Below, piece after piece: positions 26,979-35,312 of a stretch of DNA of 64,000 nucleotides. The notes beneath the pieces are model-generated. The model did not search any database, was not told where the DNA came from, and saw only the letters and a list, made by a program, of their open reading frames with translations. Numbering within the stretch: position 1 is the first letter of the stretch; the number at the start of each line of letters is the position of its first letter. Location of the stretch: assembly GCA_900553755.1 (NCBI GenBank), contig USEX01000003.1:10438-74437 (forward strand). Reading direction: 5' to 3'. The stretch is from an uncultured Clostridium sp. Its GTDB lineage: Bacteria > Bacillota > Clostridia > TANB77 > CAG-508. The translations under genes and the position numbers were made by a program.

Positions 26979-27007
26979 TGGACAATATTTAAAAAGTATG
27001 CTAATAT
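26979..27007 (+). promoter_or_regulatory. Promoter of tRNA-Leu
   Basis: TGGACA (26979-26984), 17 nt, then TAATAT (27002-27007) with an extended TGC, 15 nt before the tRNA. Confidence 0.55.
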
Positions 27008-27021
27008 AATAAAGTAATTTC

Positions 27022-27103
27022 GCCGATGTGGCGGAATGGTAGACGCACTGGATTCAAAATCCAGCGGGAAACCATGTGGGTTCGAGTCCCACCATCGGTA
27101 CCA
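27022..27103 (+). tRNA. tRNA-Leu, anticodon CAA
   Basis: The acceptor arms GCCGATG and CATCGGT pair (one G-U). The anticodon stem-loop reads TGGATTCAAAATCCA with CAA in the middle, which reads the Leu codon UUG. A longer variable arm (GCGGGAAACCATGT) fits class II tRNAs. The T-arm is GTGGGTTCGAGTCCCAC, then discriminator A and an encoded CCA. Confidence 0.95.
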
Positions 27104-27125
27104 ATCTAAATTATATTTTGGAAAA

Positions 27126-27152
27126 GTCATCTAAAATCAGATGATTTTTTAT
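27126..27152 (+). terminator. Terminator after tRNA-Leu
   Basis: TCATCT (27127-27132) pairs with AGATGA (27139-27144), followed by six Ts. Confidence 0.85.
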
Positions 27153-27153
27153 T

Positions 27154-27182
27154 TTGACTTTATTATTCAAACATGCTATAAT
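27154..27182 (+). promoter_or_regulatory. Strong promoter of the first GC-rich cassette
   Basis: TTGACT (27154-27159), 17 nt, TATAAT (27177-27182) with an extended TGC before it. It begins directly after the tRNA terminator. Confidence 0.75.
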
Positions 27183-27216
27183 AGCCGATAGGTGCTTTGC
27201 ATCAATTTATATCAAA

Positions 27217-27234
27217 CAGCAACAATTGTTGCTG
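27217..27234. promoter_or_regulatory. 18-bp perfect palindrome before the cassette ribosome binding site
   Basis: CAGCAACAATTGTTGCTG is fully self-complementary. It lies in the 5' leader, 2 nt before AAGGAGG, so it could be a dimeric-regulator operator or a hairpin affecting ribosome access. Confidence 0.5.
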
Positions 27235-27253
27235 CAAGGAGGTTTTTTTACTT

Positions 27254-27559
27254 ATGTCATTTTTTTATGACGGAACATCCGATATGCTCCAAAAGGAGTA
27301 TATCGTAGAACGGAGACTTTTTGTTGTACGATTCGCTAAAGACGGAAAGGAAGTCTATATAGGCACACCTCCCGTTCTTTCATCCATCGCAGCGCAAATG
27401 GTGTGCGCCGAGATGATGGCTCCACTTCACTGGGAACCTAATGGGAAGCAGATAACGTTTCTCATTGGAGAAACTTGGAGCCATGGTGTTGGCTATCACG
27501 TACCTTCACACACTAATGCCGAAAAGGCATTGGACCGGTTATTTCGCAGGTACCTGTAA
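27254..27559 (+). CDS. Unknown small protein in a GC-rich cassette
   Basis: This 101-residue protein matches no family I recognise. It has no signal peptide or membrane helix, is mixed in character and contains two Cys-free halves around VYIGTPPVLSSIAAQMVCAEM; the end (TNAEKALDRLFRRYL) looks helical. ATG 27254 follows AAGGAGG; an in-frame upstream start would fall in the palindrome. Base and codon use are clearly GC-richer than the neighbours (many GCC, CGG, ATC and GTG codons). It has its own strong promoter and terminator, so it is a complete single-gene unit between a tRNA and an ABC exporter operon. Acquisition from elsewhere is likely. Confidence 0.75.
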   Translation: MSFFYDGTSDMLQKEYIVERRLFVVRFAKDGKEVYIGTPPVLSSIAAQMVCAEMMAPLHWEPNGKQITFLIGETWSHGVGYHVPSHTNAEKALDRLFRRYL

Positions 27560-27569
27560 TGCCTAACGC

Positions 27570-27607
27570 AAAAAATCCACCCTCGTTGGGTGGATTTTCT
27601 TTTTTTA
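27570..27607 (+). terminator. Terminator of the GC-rich cassette, also ending the ABC operon
   Basis: AAAATCCACCC (27572-27582) pairs with GGGTGGATTTT (27588-27598), loop TCGTT, then a T-run. An A-run on the left makes it usable from the minus strand for the converging ABC genes. Confidence 0.9.
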
Positions 27608-29464
27608 CTCTTCTTCTTCTGAAAATTGTGAATTGTATAAGTTTGCATAGAATCCATTTTTTTCAAGCAATTCTTCATGAGAACCCTGCTCTACTATATC
27701 ACCGTGATCCATTACTAAAATTAAGTCTGCATTCTTAATTGTTGATAATCTATGTGCTATTATAAAGCTTGTTCTTCCTTCCATTAGTTTATCCATAGCT
27801 TTTTGTATTTCTATTTCTGTTCTTGTATCTATTGAACTTGTTGCCTCATCCAATATCAATACTTTTGGATCTGCTAAAATTACTCTCGCTATTGTTAGCA
27901 ATTGTTTTTGACCTTGCGATACATTCCCAGATTCTTCGTCTAATATCATATCATATCCATGTGGAAGAGTTTCTATAAAGTGATGTACTCTTGCGGCTTT
28001 TGCTGCTGCAACTACTTCTTCATCCGTTGCATCTAATCTTCCATATCTAATATTTTCTTTAATTGTTCCTTCAAATAACCATGTATCCTGAAGAACCATG
28101 CCAAATTCCTGTCTCAACTCTCCTCTTTCAAAATCTTTTATATTATTTCCATCAAGCAAAATCGCTCCAGAATTAACATCATAAAATCTCATAAGAAGTT
28201 TTACCATTGTTGTTTTTCCTGCGCCAGTAGGACCTACAATTGCTATTTTTTGTCCCTCATGAACGTCAGCATTAAAGTCATTTATTATTGTTTTATCTGC
28301 ATTATATCCAAAGTTAACATGGTCAAATTTAATATTTCCTTTTAATCCTTCTATATGCTTTGGATTTTCTATTGTTGGAATTTCTTCTTCTTCTTCCAAA
28401 AATTCAAACACTCTTTCAGCTGCTGCCACCATAGATTGCAAAGTTCCCGAAATTTGTGCTATCTCTGCAATTGGTTGTGTGAACTGTTTATTATATGTTA
28501 TGAAAGATTGAATATCACCTACAGTTATTTTTCCTTTTACTGCAAAATATCCTCCAACTATTGCAACTGCTACATATCCTATATTTGATAAGAAATTCAT
28601 CAATGGATGCATTAAACCTGATAAGAATTGAGATTTCCATGCTGATCTATATAATTCGTTGTTTGCTTCTTTAAATTCTTCTATTGCTTTTTCTTCTCCA
28701 TTAAAAGCTTTAACTATAATATGACCACCATATATTTCTTCTACTTGCCCATTTACATGACCCAAATAGTCTTGTTGTTTCTTAAAATATTTTTGTGATT
28801 TTCCTACAATTATTTTAACAATTACAGATGCTATTGGTAAAATAATAAGTGATATAAGTGTGATTGTAACATTTATTGATAACATCATTACAAGTATTCC
28901 AACTAATGCACATACTGACCTTATTATTTCTGTAATACTTTGGTTCATATTTTGTGACATTGTATCAACATCGTTTGTTATTATTGATAGAACCTCACCA
29001 TTTGTCTTTTTATCAAAGTATCTCATTGGTAGTTTGTTTATTTTTTTAGCTATATCATTACGTAATTTATATGTTATTTTTTGTGACACATTTGTCATCA
29101 AAAATCCTTCTATAACAGAGCAAAGCATACTAATTCCATAAAGTGTTAATAATATAATAAGTATCTTTCCTATTTTTGCAAAATCAATTCCGCTTCCTCC
29201 ATTTATTTTACTTACCAAACCTGTATAAATCTCTGTTGTTGCATTTCCTAGTATTTTAGGACCAACTATTGTTAAAATAGTACTTGCTATTGCAAATATT
29301 AATACTATTAATATTTGTATCTTGTATTTTGAGAAATAATTCTTTACAAGTTTTTTTGTTGTTCCTTTAAAATCTTTAGGTTTTTCAACAGCTCTTTGAC
29401 CTCCAGGTCCTCCCACATTTCTACGTTTCATTGGAGTTTTTTTATTTTCTTGTTCATTTGCCAT
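27605..29464 (-). CDS. ABC exporter half-transporter with the intact catalytic site
   Basis: This 619-residue type IV exporter subunit has six N-terminal helices (about 50-340) and one nucleotide-binding domain. Walker A is GPTGAGKTT (about 413), Walker B ends in the normal LILDEATSSID (about 541), and the switch His is present in IIAHRLST. Its signature is the altered NVSQGQKQ. With the partner below this gives the usual pattern of an asymmetric heterodimer such as BmrCD, LmrCD or TM287/288. Likely exports drugs or hydrophobic compounds. It overlaps the partner gene by 1 nt. Confidence 0.92.
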   Translation of the reverse strand: MANEQENKKTPMKRRNVGGPGGQRAVEKPKDFKGTTKKLVKNYFSKYKIQILIVLIFAIASTILTIVGPKILGNATTEIYTGLVSKINGGSGIDFAKIGKILIILLTLYGISMLCSVIEGFLMTNVSQKITYKLRNDIAKKINKLPMRYFDKKTNGEVLSIITNDVDTMSQNMNQSITEIIRSVCALVGILVMMLSINVTITLISLIILPIASVIVKIIVGKSQKYFKKQQDYLGHVNGQVEEIYGGHIIVKAFNGEEKAIEEFKEANNELYRSAWKSQFLSGLMHPLMNFLSNIGYVAVAIVGGYFAVKGKITVGDIQSFITYNKQFTQPIAEIAQISGTLQSMVAAAERVFEFLEEEEEIPTIENPKHIEGLKGNIKFDHVNFGYNADKTIINDFNADVHEGQKIAIVGPTGAGKTTMVKLLMRFYDVNSGAILLDGNNIKDFERGELRQEFGMVLQDTWLFEGTIKENIRYGRLDATDEEVVAAAKAARVHHFIETLPHGYDMILDEESGNVSQGQKQLLTIARVILADPKVLILDEATSSIDTRTEIEIQKAMDKLMEGRTSFIIAHRLSTIKNADLILVMDHGDIVEQGSHEELLEKNGFYANLYNSQFSEEEE

Positions 29465-31650
29465 TATTCTAATTCCTCCTTTGATAACTGAGATAAAGCA
29501 ATCTGTTGATATACTTCATTGCTTTCCATTAATTCTTTGTGTGTACCTTTGCCCACAATTTTTCCTTCATCTAAAACAATTATTTGATCTGCATCTAATA
29601 TAGTACTAATTCTTTGTGCAATAATTATTACAGTTTTACCCTCTGTTTTCTCTTTTAATGCTTCTCTTAATTTGCTATCTGTTTTAAAATCTAAAGCAGA
29701 GAAACTGTCATCAAAAACAAATATTTCTGGATCTTTAGCAATTGCTCTTGCAATAGATAAACGTTGTCTTTGTCCTCCAGATACGTTGCTTCCTCCTTGT
29801 GCTATTTCTGAATTATATTTTTCTGGTTTTGATTCAATAAATTCTGTAGATTGAGCAATTTGAGCTGCATTCTTCATTTGCTCATCACTCATATTTTCAT
29901 CTGAGTATTTTATATTAGATTCAATTGTTCCAGAGAATAACATACCTTTTTGTGGAACAAATCCTATAATATCTCTTAGAGCTTTTTGTTTTACATTCTT
30001 CACATTTACTCCATCAACAAATAATTCACCTTTTGTTACATCATAAAATCTTGGTATTAAATTCACTACTGTTGATTTACCTGAACCGGTGCTTCCTATT
30101 ATCGCAGTTGTTTTGCCTGGTTCTGCTGTAAAGTTTATATTTTCTAATATATCTTCTTCTGCATCTGGATATTTGAAAGATACATTTTTAAATTCTACTA
30201 ATCCTTTTTTGTTTTTATCAAATTCTTTTGGATTTTCAGGGTCCTTTATACTATCTTCCTTATCCAATACTTCATTTATACGGCTAGCTGATACTGCTGC
30301 TCTTGGAAGCATTATTGATATCATTGATATCATCAAGAAACTCATTACAATTTGCATAGTATATTGAATAAATGCCATTATGTCGCCAACTTGCATAACT
30401 CCATTATCCACGTTGTGTCCACCTATCCAAATTATTAATAAAGAAATTCCATTCATTACTAATGTTAATGCTGGCCACATTATGCTCATTGCCTTGTTAA
30501 CAAACACATTTGCCTTCATGAGTTTGTTATTTTCCACTTCAAATCTTTCTTCTTCGTGTTTTTCCCTACTGAAAGCTCTTATTACTGGAATTCCTGTTAA
30601 TATTTCTCTTGAAACTCCATTTACTTTATCTATTAATTCTTGCAATTTTTTGAATTTTGGTATTGCTACAATAAATAGAATTAAAACAATTCCTAGTATT
30701 AATAGTATTGCTAACCCAATAATCCACGCCATTGATGTATTGCTATTTTGTATAACCCTAATTAAGCCTCCAATACCTATTATTGGTGCATATACAACAA
30801 CTCTGAATAGCATAGCTATTAATTGTTGAATTTGTTGTATATCGTTTGTACTACGTGTAATTAAAGATGCTGTTGAAAAATCTCTAAACTCTTTTCTAGA
30901 GAAGTTTAATACTTTTTCAAATACCTTTTCTCTTAATGTTTTTCCTAATCTAGCAGCCACTCTTGATGATAGTAACATTATGCATACTGCTGAAGCCATA
31001 CTTATAAATGCTATTCCAAGCATCTGCAATCCAACTTTTATTAAATATTTATTTTGATATGCAGTCATATCTATTCCTACAGTTTCATATTCTTGCTTAA
31101 CCCAAGATATCGCTGCTTGCTCTAGCATTGTGCCTGATAAACTACTTAATTTTTCATCTATCATTTCCATCATTTTATTTATTTGTTCTTCATTAAGCCC
31201 ATTTACAATATCCATCATAGACATTTGAGCCATCATGGCTTTCTGTTGTTCTGGAACATTTGCTAGCATTTCTTCCTTTATAGCTCCTGCATATGTTTCA
31301 CTAGTTAACACTTGATACACCATAATTGGCTTTGCCATTAAATTATTCAAGTTTTCTTGTTCTGCTGAATTCACCTTATTCTGTTTATACATATCCTCAT
31401 CTTCCACATATGTATAGTCAGACAAGATAGCTTCATCATCAGAAGTAAATTTTAAAATATTATCCATTTGCGATTTTCTAATAACTTCTGGTGCAGTACT
31501 CTCTACTCCTGATTGTTGAATACCAACATTAACTATTTTTGAGGTATAATCAGGTAGTGCCAAGTCTGCATTGGCTTGCACTATCAATAATAAAATAATT
31601 GCTATTACTGCTAATGCTGATTCTTTTAAATTTTTTAAAACCTTTAACAT
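29464..31650 (-). CDS. ABC exporter half-transporter with a degenerate catalytic site
   Basis: This 728-residue subunit has one helix, then a large insertion of about 150 residues rich in Glu, Gln and Met (about 35-190, outside the membrane), then the remaining helices. Its nucleotide-binding domain has Walker A GSTGSGKST (about 520) and a good signature NVSGGQRQR. Walker B ends in Asp (FVFDDSFSALD) instead of Glu, and the switch His is Gln (IIAQRIST). It therefore supplies the intact signature to the partner's ATP site and carries the inactive one itself. It overlaps the TetR gene end by 7 nt, making one regulated operon. Confidence 0.92.
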   Translation of the reverse strand: MLKVLKNLKESALAVIAIILLLIVQANADLALPDYTSKIVNVGIQQSGVESTAPEVIRKSQMDNILKFTSDDEAILSDYTYVEDEDMYKQNKVNSAEQENLNNLMAKPIMVYQVLTSETYAGAIKEEMLANVPEQQKAMMAQMSMMDIVNGLNEEQINKMMEMIDEKLSSLSGTMLEQAAISWVKQEYETVGIDMTAYQNKYLIKVGLQMLGIAFISMASAVCIMLLSSRVAARLGKTLREKVFEKVLNFSRKEFRDFSTASLITRSTNDIQQIQQLIAMLFRVVVYAPIIGIGGLIRVIQNSNTSMAWIIGLAILLILGIVLILFIVAIPKFKKLQELIDKVNGVSREILTGIPVIRAFSREKHEEERFEVENNKLMKANVFVNKAMSIMWPALTLVMNGISLLIIWIGGHNVDNGVMQVGDIMAFIQYTMQIVMSFLMISMISIMLPRAAVSASRINEVLDKEDSIKDPENPKEFDKNKKGLVEFKNVSFKYPDAEEDILENINFTAEPGKTTAIIGSTGSGKSTVVNLIPRFYDVTKGELFVDGVNVKNVKQKALRDIIGFVPQKGMLFSGTIESNIKYSDENMSDEQMKNAAQIAQSTEFIESKPEKYNSEIAQGGSNVSGGQRQRLSIARAIAKDPEIFVFDDSFSALDFKTDSKLREALKEKTEGKTVIIIAQRISTILDADQIIVLDEGKIVGKGTHKELMESNEVYQQIALSQLSKEELE

Positions 31651-32252
31651 TTCTTTTCTATTCCTTTCTTAATAAATTCTATTTTCTTTAAAAATTCTTC
31701 CCTCGCTTTTTCTGGTGAGGTATATTTTATGCTTCTTACTACCGATGACATAGTAATTGCATTTAATATTTGTATTATTAAATCAAAATCTAAATCTGAT
31801 TCTATTTTTAATTTGCTTTTATCGATTAGATTTTTAAAATTTTTAAAGTCTTGCTTCTTTTTCTCTTCCATACCTTCAAAAACAGATTCATCATTGGTTT
31901 TAAGATTTTCAAATATCCTTTTGTATATGTCTCGATTCATATTATCAAAACATTTTGAAGTCATGTCGTCATATATCGATATGTATATATTAAATATCTC
32001 TCCATCTGACTCTTTTATTATTCTATTTAATTTCTTCTCCATTGTTTCTCTATTTTCTTCTAATATGAAGAATAGTAAGTCTTTTTTGCTTTTAAAGTAC
32101 TGGTAGAAGCTTCCTCTGGCAATTCCTGCTTTCTCTGCAATGTTTTTTATAGATGCTTCGTCTAAGCTAACGCTTGAAAATTCATCTTTACCCGCTTCTA
32201 TTATCTTTTTTCTTTTTTCCTCAGCAAGTTTAAAAAAAGTTTCGGTTGGCAT
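31644..32252 (-). CDS. TetR-family repressor of the ABC exporter
   Basis: This 202-residue regulator has an N-terminal helix-turn-helix: ASIKNIAEKAGIARGSFYQYFKSKKDLLFFILE. The ligand-binding C-terminal part is helical and not assignable. ATG 32252 follows GAGGAG at 6 nt; an in-frame upstream start lacks this. It is the first gene of the exporter operon, with a perfect inverted repeat over its promoter, so it very likely represses itself and the two ABC genes. Confidence 0.9.
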   Translation of the reverse strand: MPTETFFKLAEEKRKKIIEAGKDEFSSVSLDEASIKNIAEKAGIARGSFYQYFKSKKDLLFFILEENRETMEKKLNRIIKESDGEIFNIYISIYDDMTSKCFDNMNRDIYKRIFENLKTNDESVFEGMEEKKKQDFKNFKNLIDKSKLKIESDLDFDLIIQILNAITMSSVVRSIKYTSPEKAREEFLKKIEFIKKGIEKKC

Positions 32253-32285
32253 ATTGCACTCCTCTCTCATATATTAAACGTCAAC

Positions 32286-32331
32286 AATGACATAGTGTCA
32301 TTATCTTACATGACACTATGTCATTTGTCAA
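32286..32331 (-). promoter_or_regulatory. TetR operator and promoter of the exporter operon
   Basis: AATGACATAGTGTCAT (32286-32301) and ATGACACTATGTCATT (32310-32325) are exact reverse complements 8 nt apart, and each half is itself nearly palindromic. On the minus strand TTGACA (32326-32331), 17 nt, TAAGAT (32303-32308) form the promoter, so bound repressor would cover it. Confidence 0.85.
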
Positions 32332-32367
32332 GTTGTTTTACTCTTTTAAATGTGAATTTTGTGTGAA

Positions 32368-33276
32368 TTACTTTTCTGTTTTCACTAAAATGTGCTTTCC
32401 ATCACTAGTAACAGTTATTGTTCCACTTTCATCCGTTCTATAAATTCTAGCTCCTATTTTATTCAACTTATCAAGTGTTTTCTTTGTTGGATGACCATAT
32501 TTATTATTCGTTCCAACAGATATAATTGCTATATCCGGCTTTATTTGATTTAAGAAATCCTGTGATGTACTTGTATTTGAGCCATGGTGTCCCACTTTCA
32601 ATACGTTTATTTTTTCCCAGCTTCTTGATTCTTCATTTTCATTTTCTGCATCGCCAGTAAATAAGAAACTTTTTTCTCCATATGTAGCTTTTATAACAAT
32701 TGATGATAAATTAAGATTGCTTTTTTGTTCTTGCTCAGTTCCGCTTCCGCAAAGTATCACTTCACAGTCTATATCTCCAACTTTAAATGTGCTTCCCTGC
32801 TGTGGAGCTGTAATTTTCAATCCTTTATCTGCAATGGCGTCTAACACATCTTCAAACGTTTTTGTATTAGTTTGAATCTTTGGCATATATACATTTTCTA
32901 TATCAAAATTTTTTATTACATCATCCATCCCACCAATATGGTCCTCATGTGGATGGGTTCCTACTACATATTTTAGCTTAGTAATCCCTAGATTCTTTAT
33001 ATTATTTACTACTAAATCTCCATCATCATTATTTCCCGCATCTATAAGCATTGCCTCATTATTACTTGTTAACAAAATACTATCAGCCTGCCCCACATCA
33101 AAGTAATATACCTTAATTGTGTCTCCAGTTAATTCAGATTGCTCTACAGAATTATTGCTAACATTATTTCCATTTGCTCCTGCAAATCCTTCTATAATTC
33201 CTAAAATTAATAAAATTAATATAGTTATAATTGTTCCAATTATACTTTGACTTTTTTTATTTGATTTTTTTTTCAT
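32368..33276 (-). CDS. Anchored ComEC-like metallo-beta-lactamase-fold hydrolase
   Basis: This 302-residue protein has a basic start and one hydrophobic helix (about 10-33), so it is a signal-anchored or secreted protein. The rest is the MBL-fold domain of the ComEC/Rec2 C-terminal type: YYFDVGQADSILL, LIDAGNN, the metal motif THPHEDHIGG (about 110) and LKVGHHGSNTS. Stand-alone versions are thought to be extracellular nucleases or phosphodiesterases. No ComEC channel part is present. The adjacent DUF3006 gene is a common partner. Confidence 0.87.
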   Translation of the reverse strand: MKKKSNKKSQSIIGTIITILILLILGIIEGFAGANGNNVSNNSVEQSELTGDTIKVYYFDVGQADSILLTSNNEAMLIDAGNNDDGDLVVNNIKNLGITKLKYVVGTHPHEDHIGGMDDVIKNFDIENVYMPKIQTNTKTFEDVLDAIADKGLKITAPQQGSTFKVGDIDCEVILCGSGTEQEQKSNLNLSSIVIKATYGEKSFLFTGDAENENEESRSWEKINVLKVGHHGSNTSTSQDFLNQIKPDIAIISVGTNNKYGHPTKKTLDKLNKIGARIYRTDESGTITVTSDGKHILVKTEK

Positions 33277-33294
33277 GTGTATCCTTCCTCTTCT

Positions 33295-33627
33295 TTAATT
33301 ATTCCATAAATTGTCCATTTTTTCTTTAATTCTTTTTTCTACTTTTTCTTCCTCTTCTAAATCCAATTCAAATTTTCCATTCTTTAATTTTAAAATACTA
33401 CCCTCTCGAGAATCTTCTGGCAAATCTTTCCTTTTTATATTAATCATTTCTTTGGTTTCTCTATCTTCGCAAACTGCTAAATCTCCCTCAAATCTATCTA
33501 TGGTATATACCTTTTCTTCTTGCATATTTTTTAACCTACTTTCTATTTCTTTCATAAAATTTTCTATATTTATTTTGCTGTGGGCTTCATTTTCTAATGT
33601 TCTAAAAAAATTAGATATATCTAGCAT
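33295..33627 (-). CDS. DUF3006-domain protein
   Basis: This 110-residue protein has a charged N-terminal helix (about 1-40) and then the DUF3006 core: YTIDRFEGDLAVCEDRETKEMINIKRKDLP and a Glu/Lys-rich end. DUF3006 proteins are small, of unknown function, and are often beside ComEC-like hydrolases, as here (18-nt gap). The N-terminal helix is longer than in most members. Confidence 0.75.
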   Translation of the reverse strand: MLDISNFFRTLENEAHSKINIENFMKEIESRLKNMQEEKVYTIDRFEGDLAVCEDRETKEMINIKRKDLPEDSREGSILKLKNGKFELDLEEEEKVEKRIKEKMDNLWNN

Positions 33628-33748
33628 ATCTTCCTTTCCATTTCTTATTTATATTATTTTGTACCTTCATTATATATTGGATTTTAAATTTTTTCAATTA
33701 TTTTATTCAAATAGGTTTTGAAGCGCTGACTCTCAGAATATATATTTA

Positions 33749-33777
33749 TTGACTAAAATGGCAAAATATGCTATAAT
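33749..33777 (+). promoter_or_regulatory. ppaC promoter
   Basis: TTGACT (33749-33754), 17 nt, TATAAT (33772-33777) with an extended TGC. Confidence 0.75.
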
Positions 33778-33838
33778 GTAATAGTTAAACATATATATTA
33801 TGTTTATTTTAATTTTACTTTTAAAGGAGATTATGAAA

Positions 33839-34759
33839 ATGGAGAAATTATATGTTATTGGGCATTCAAACCCAGATACTGATTCTATAACATCAGCAAT
33901 AGTAGCTGCTAATTTACAAAAAAAATTAGGAAATGATGCTACTGCTTATAAATTAGGAAATATTAATAAAGAAACTGCTTATGCTTTAAAAACATTTGAA
34001 GTTGATGAGCCTGAAACTCTTGAATCACTTGACGAAGGTTCTAATGTAATAATGGTAGATAATAATGAATTTTCTCAAAGTGTAAAAGGAATAGAAAAAG
34101 CTAATATAAAAATGGTTATCGACCATCACAGAGTGAAATTTGAATATACTGACCCTATTTATTATATTGCTGAACCAGTTGGATGTACAGCTACTATTTT
34201 ATACAAATTATATCTTCAAAAAGGTGTAGAAATTTCTGAAACAATGGCTGGTTTAATGCTTAGTGCAATAATATCAGATACTTTATTATTTAAATCACCT
34301 ACTTGCACAGAAGAAGATAAAGAAATTGCTGAAAAATTATCTAACATCGCTGGTGTTGATTTATATAAATATGGTACAGAAATGTTAAAAGCTGGAACTG
34401 ACATTAGCGAATTTACTCCATTTCAAGTAATAAATATAGACTCAAAAGAATTTAATGATAAAAATGCAAAATTTGAAATTTCTCAAGTAAACGCTATTGA
34501 TTTAGATTCAATATTTAGTAGACAAACTGAACTAGAAAATGCAATTCAAGAAGAAATTGATAAGAAAAATCTTGATTTCTATGTATTTGCAGCAACAGAT
34601 ATTTTAAATGCTAATTCAAAAATTATAGCATTAGGTAATAAAACTAATACAGTTGAAAAAGCTTTTGGAGTTAATTTAGATAACCACACAGCATTGCTTG
34701 AAAATGTTGTTTCTAGAAAAAAACAAATGTTACCTAACATATTAAATAATTTAGATTAA
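33839..34759 (+). CDS. ppaC: Manganese-dependent inorganic pyrophosphatase (family II)
   Basis: This 306-residue DHH-superfamily enzyme splits pyrophosphate and drives biosynthesis. Metal-binding motifs are HSNPDTDS (8-15), VDNNE and DHHR; the C-terminal DHHA2 domain ends with SRKKQMLP, which binds substrate. ATG 33839 is best spaced (9 nt) from GGAG; ATG 33833 is only 3 nt away. Length matches family II. It is a single-gene unit with its own promoter and terminator. Confidence 0.96.
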   Translation: MEKLYVIGHSNPDTDSITSAIVAANLQKKLGNDATAYKLGNINKETAYALKTFEVDEPETLESLDEGSNVIMVDNNEFSQSVKGIEKANIKMVIDHHRVKFEYTDPIYYIAEPVGCTATILYKLYLQKGVEISETMAGLMLSAIISDTLLFKSPTCTEEDKEIAEKLSNIAGVDLYKYGTEMLKAGTDISEFTPFQVINIDSKEFNDKNAKFEISQVNAIDLDSIFSRQTELENAIQEEIDKKNLDFYVFAATDILNANSKIIALGNKTNTVEKAFGVNLDNHTALLENVVSRKKQMLPNILNNLD

Positions 34760-34790
34760 AAGAAGGTTTTGACCACCTTCTTTTATTTTT
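34758..34790 (+). terminator. ppaC terminator
   Basis: AGAAGGT (34761-34767) pairs with ACCTTCT (34775-34781), then TTTATTTTT. Confidence 0.85.
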
Positions 34791-34853
34791 GTAATATTTT
34801 GTATATTATTGCATATTTAAATATTTTTTTGCGTTCGATTTTTTTATTTTTAT

Positions 34854-34882
34854 TTGAATTTTATGTAAATATGTGCTATAAT
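34854..34882 (+). promoter_or_regulatory. Strong promoter of the second GC-rich cassette
   Basis: TTGAAT (34854-34859), 17 nt, TATAAT (34877-34882) with an extended TGC, the same layout as the first cassette. Confidence 0.75.
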
Positions 34883-34924
34883 ATAAGTTATCCAAAATTC
34901 CACTTATGTTATGGAGGTACTGTT

Positions 34925-35263
34925 ATGAAAAACTGGATAAAAATAACATTCAGCTCGAAGGACAATACGTCGAAACGGGATTTCCCCTCGATAGGAGATA
35001 TCGTCTACGACGAAAGTAACAAACGCATTGGTGAAGTTCTTAATGTTTCTTCACCAGAAATGCTTCACGCATCGGGAGTATATTTCAAACCCGATGACGG
35101 AATAGCACGTTATGCATATCCCGGTTACATCGATCCAGAGGAAAATGAATTTGTTATGTTCTGTGACAAACCTGCATATTATTGCCGGCGGTGCACTCTT
35201 CGTGACAATGAGCAGTGTTACTTTAATGTTGGTAAGCATGTAGTTTACGCTTACCACAGGTAG
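34925..35263 (+). CDS. Unknown small Cys-containing protein in a second GC-rich cassette
   Basis: This 112-residue protein has no family I recognise. The C-terminal third has four Cys and a His in MFCDKPAYYCRRCTLRDNEQC, spacing C-x7-C-x2-C-x7-C, which may bind zinc. The N-terminal part (IGDIVYDESNKRIGEVLNVSS) is beta-rich. No signal or membrane segment. ATG 34925 follows GGAGG at 8 nt. As with the 27.25 kb gene, base use is clearly GC-richer than the surroundings and the unit has its own promoter and a perfect-stem terminator. It lies between ppaC and the cotJ operon. Confidence 0.75.
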   Translation: MKNWIKITFSSKDNTSKRDFPSIGDIVYDESNKRIGEVLNVSSPEMLHASGVYFKPDDGIARYAYPGYIDPEENEFVMFCDKPAYYCRRCTLRDNEQCYFNVGKHVVYAYHR

Positions 35264-35268
35264 TTTTA

Positions 35269-35306
35269 TGGGTAATATCTAGACTTAGATATTACCCATT
35301 TCCCTT
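35269..35306 (+). terminator. Terminator of the second GC-rich cassette
   Basis: TGGGTAATATCTA (35269-35281) pairs perfectly with TAGATATTACCCA (35286-35298) around GACT. A weak T-rich stretch (TTTCCCTTTT) follows. Confidence 0.75.
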
Positions 35307-35312
35307 TTATGC

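Noticed and set aside
26942..27130. A 62-codon minus-strand reading frame across the tRNA
   Set aside because: It is the antisense of tRNA-Leu and has no ribosome binding site.
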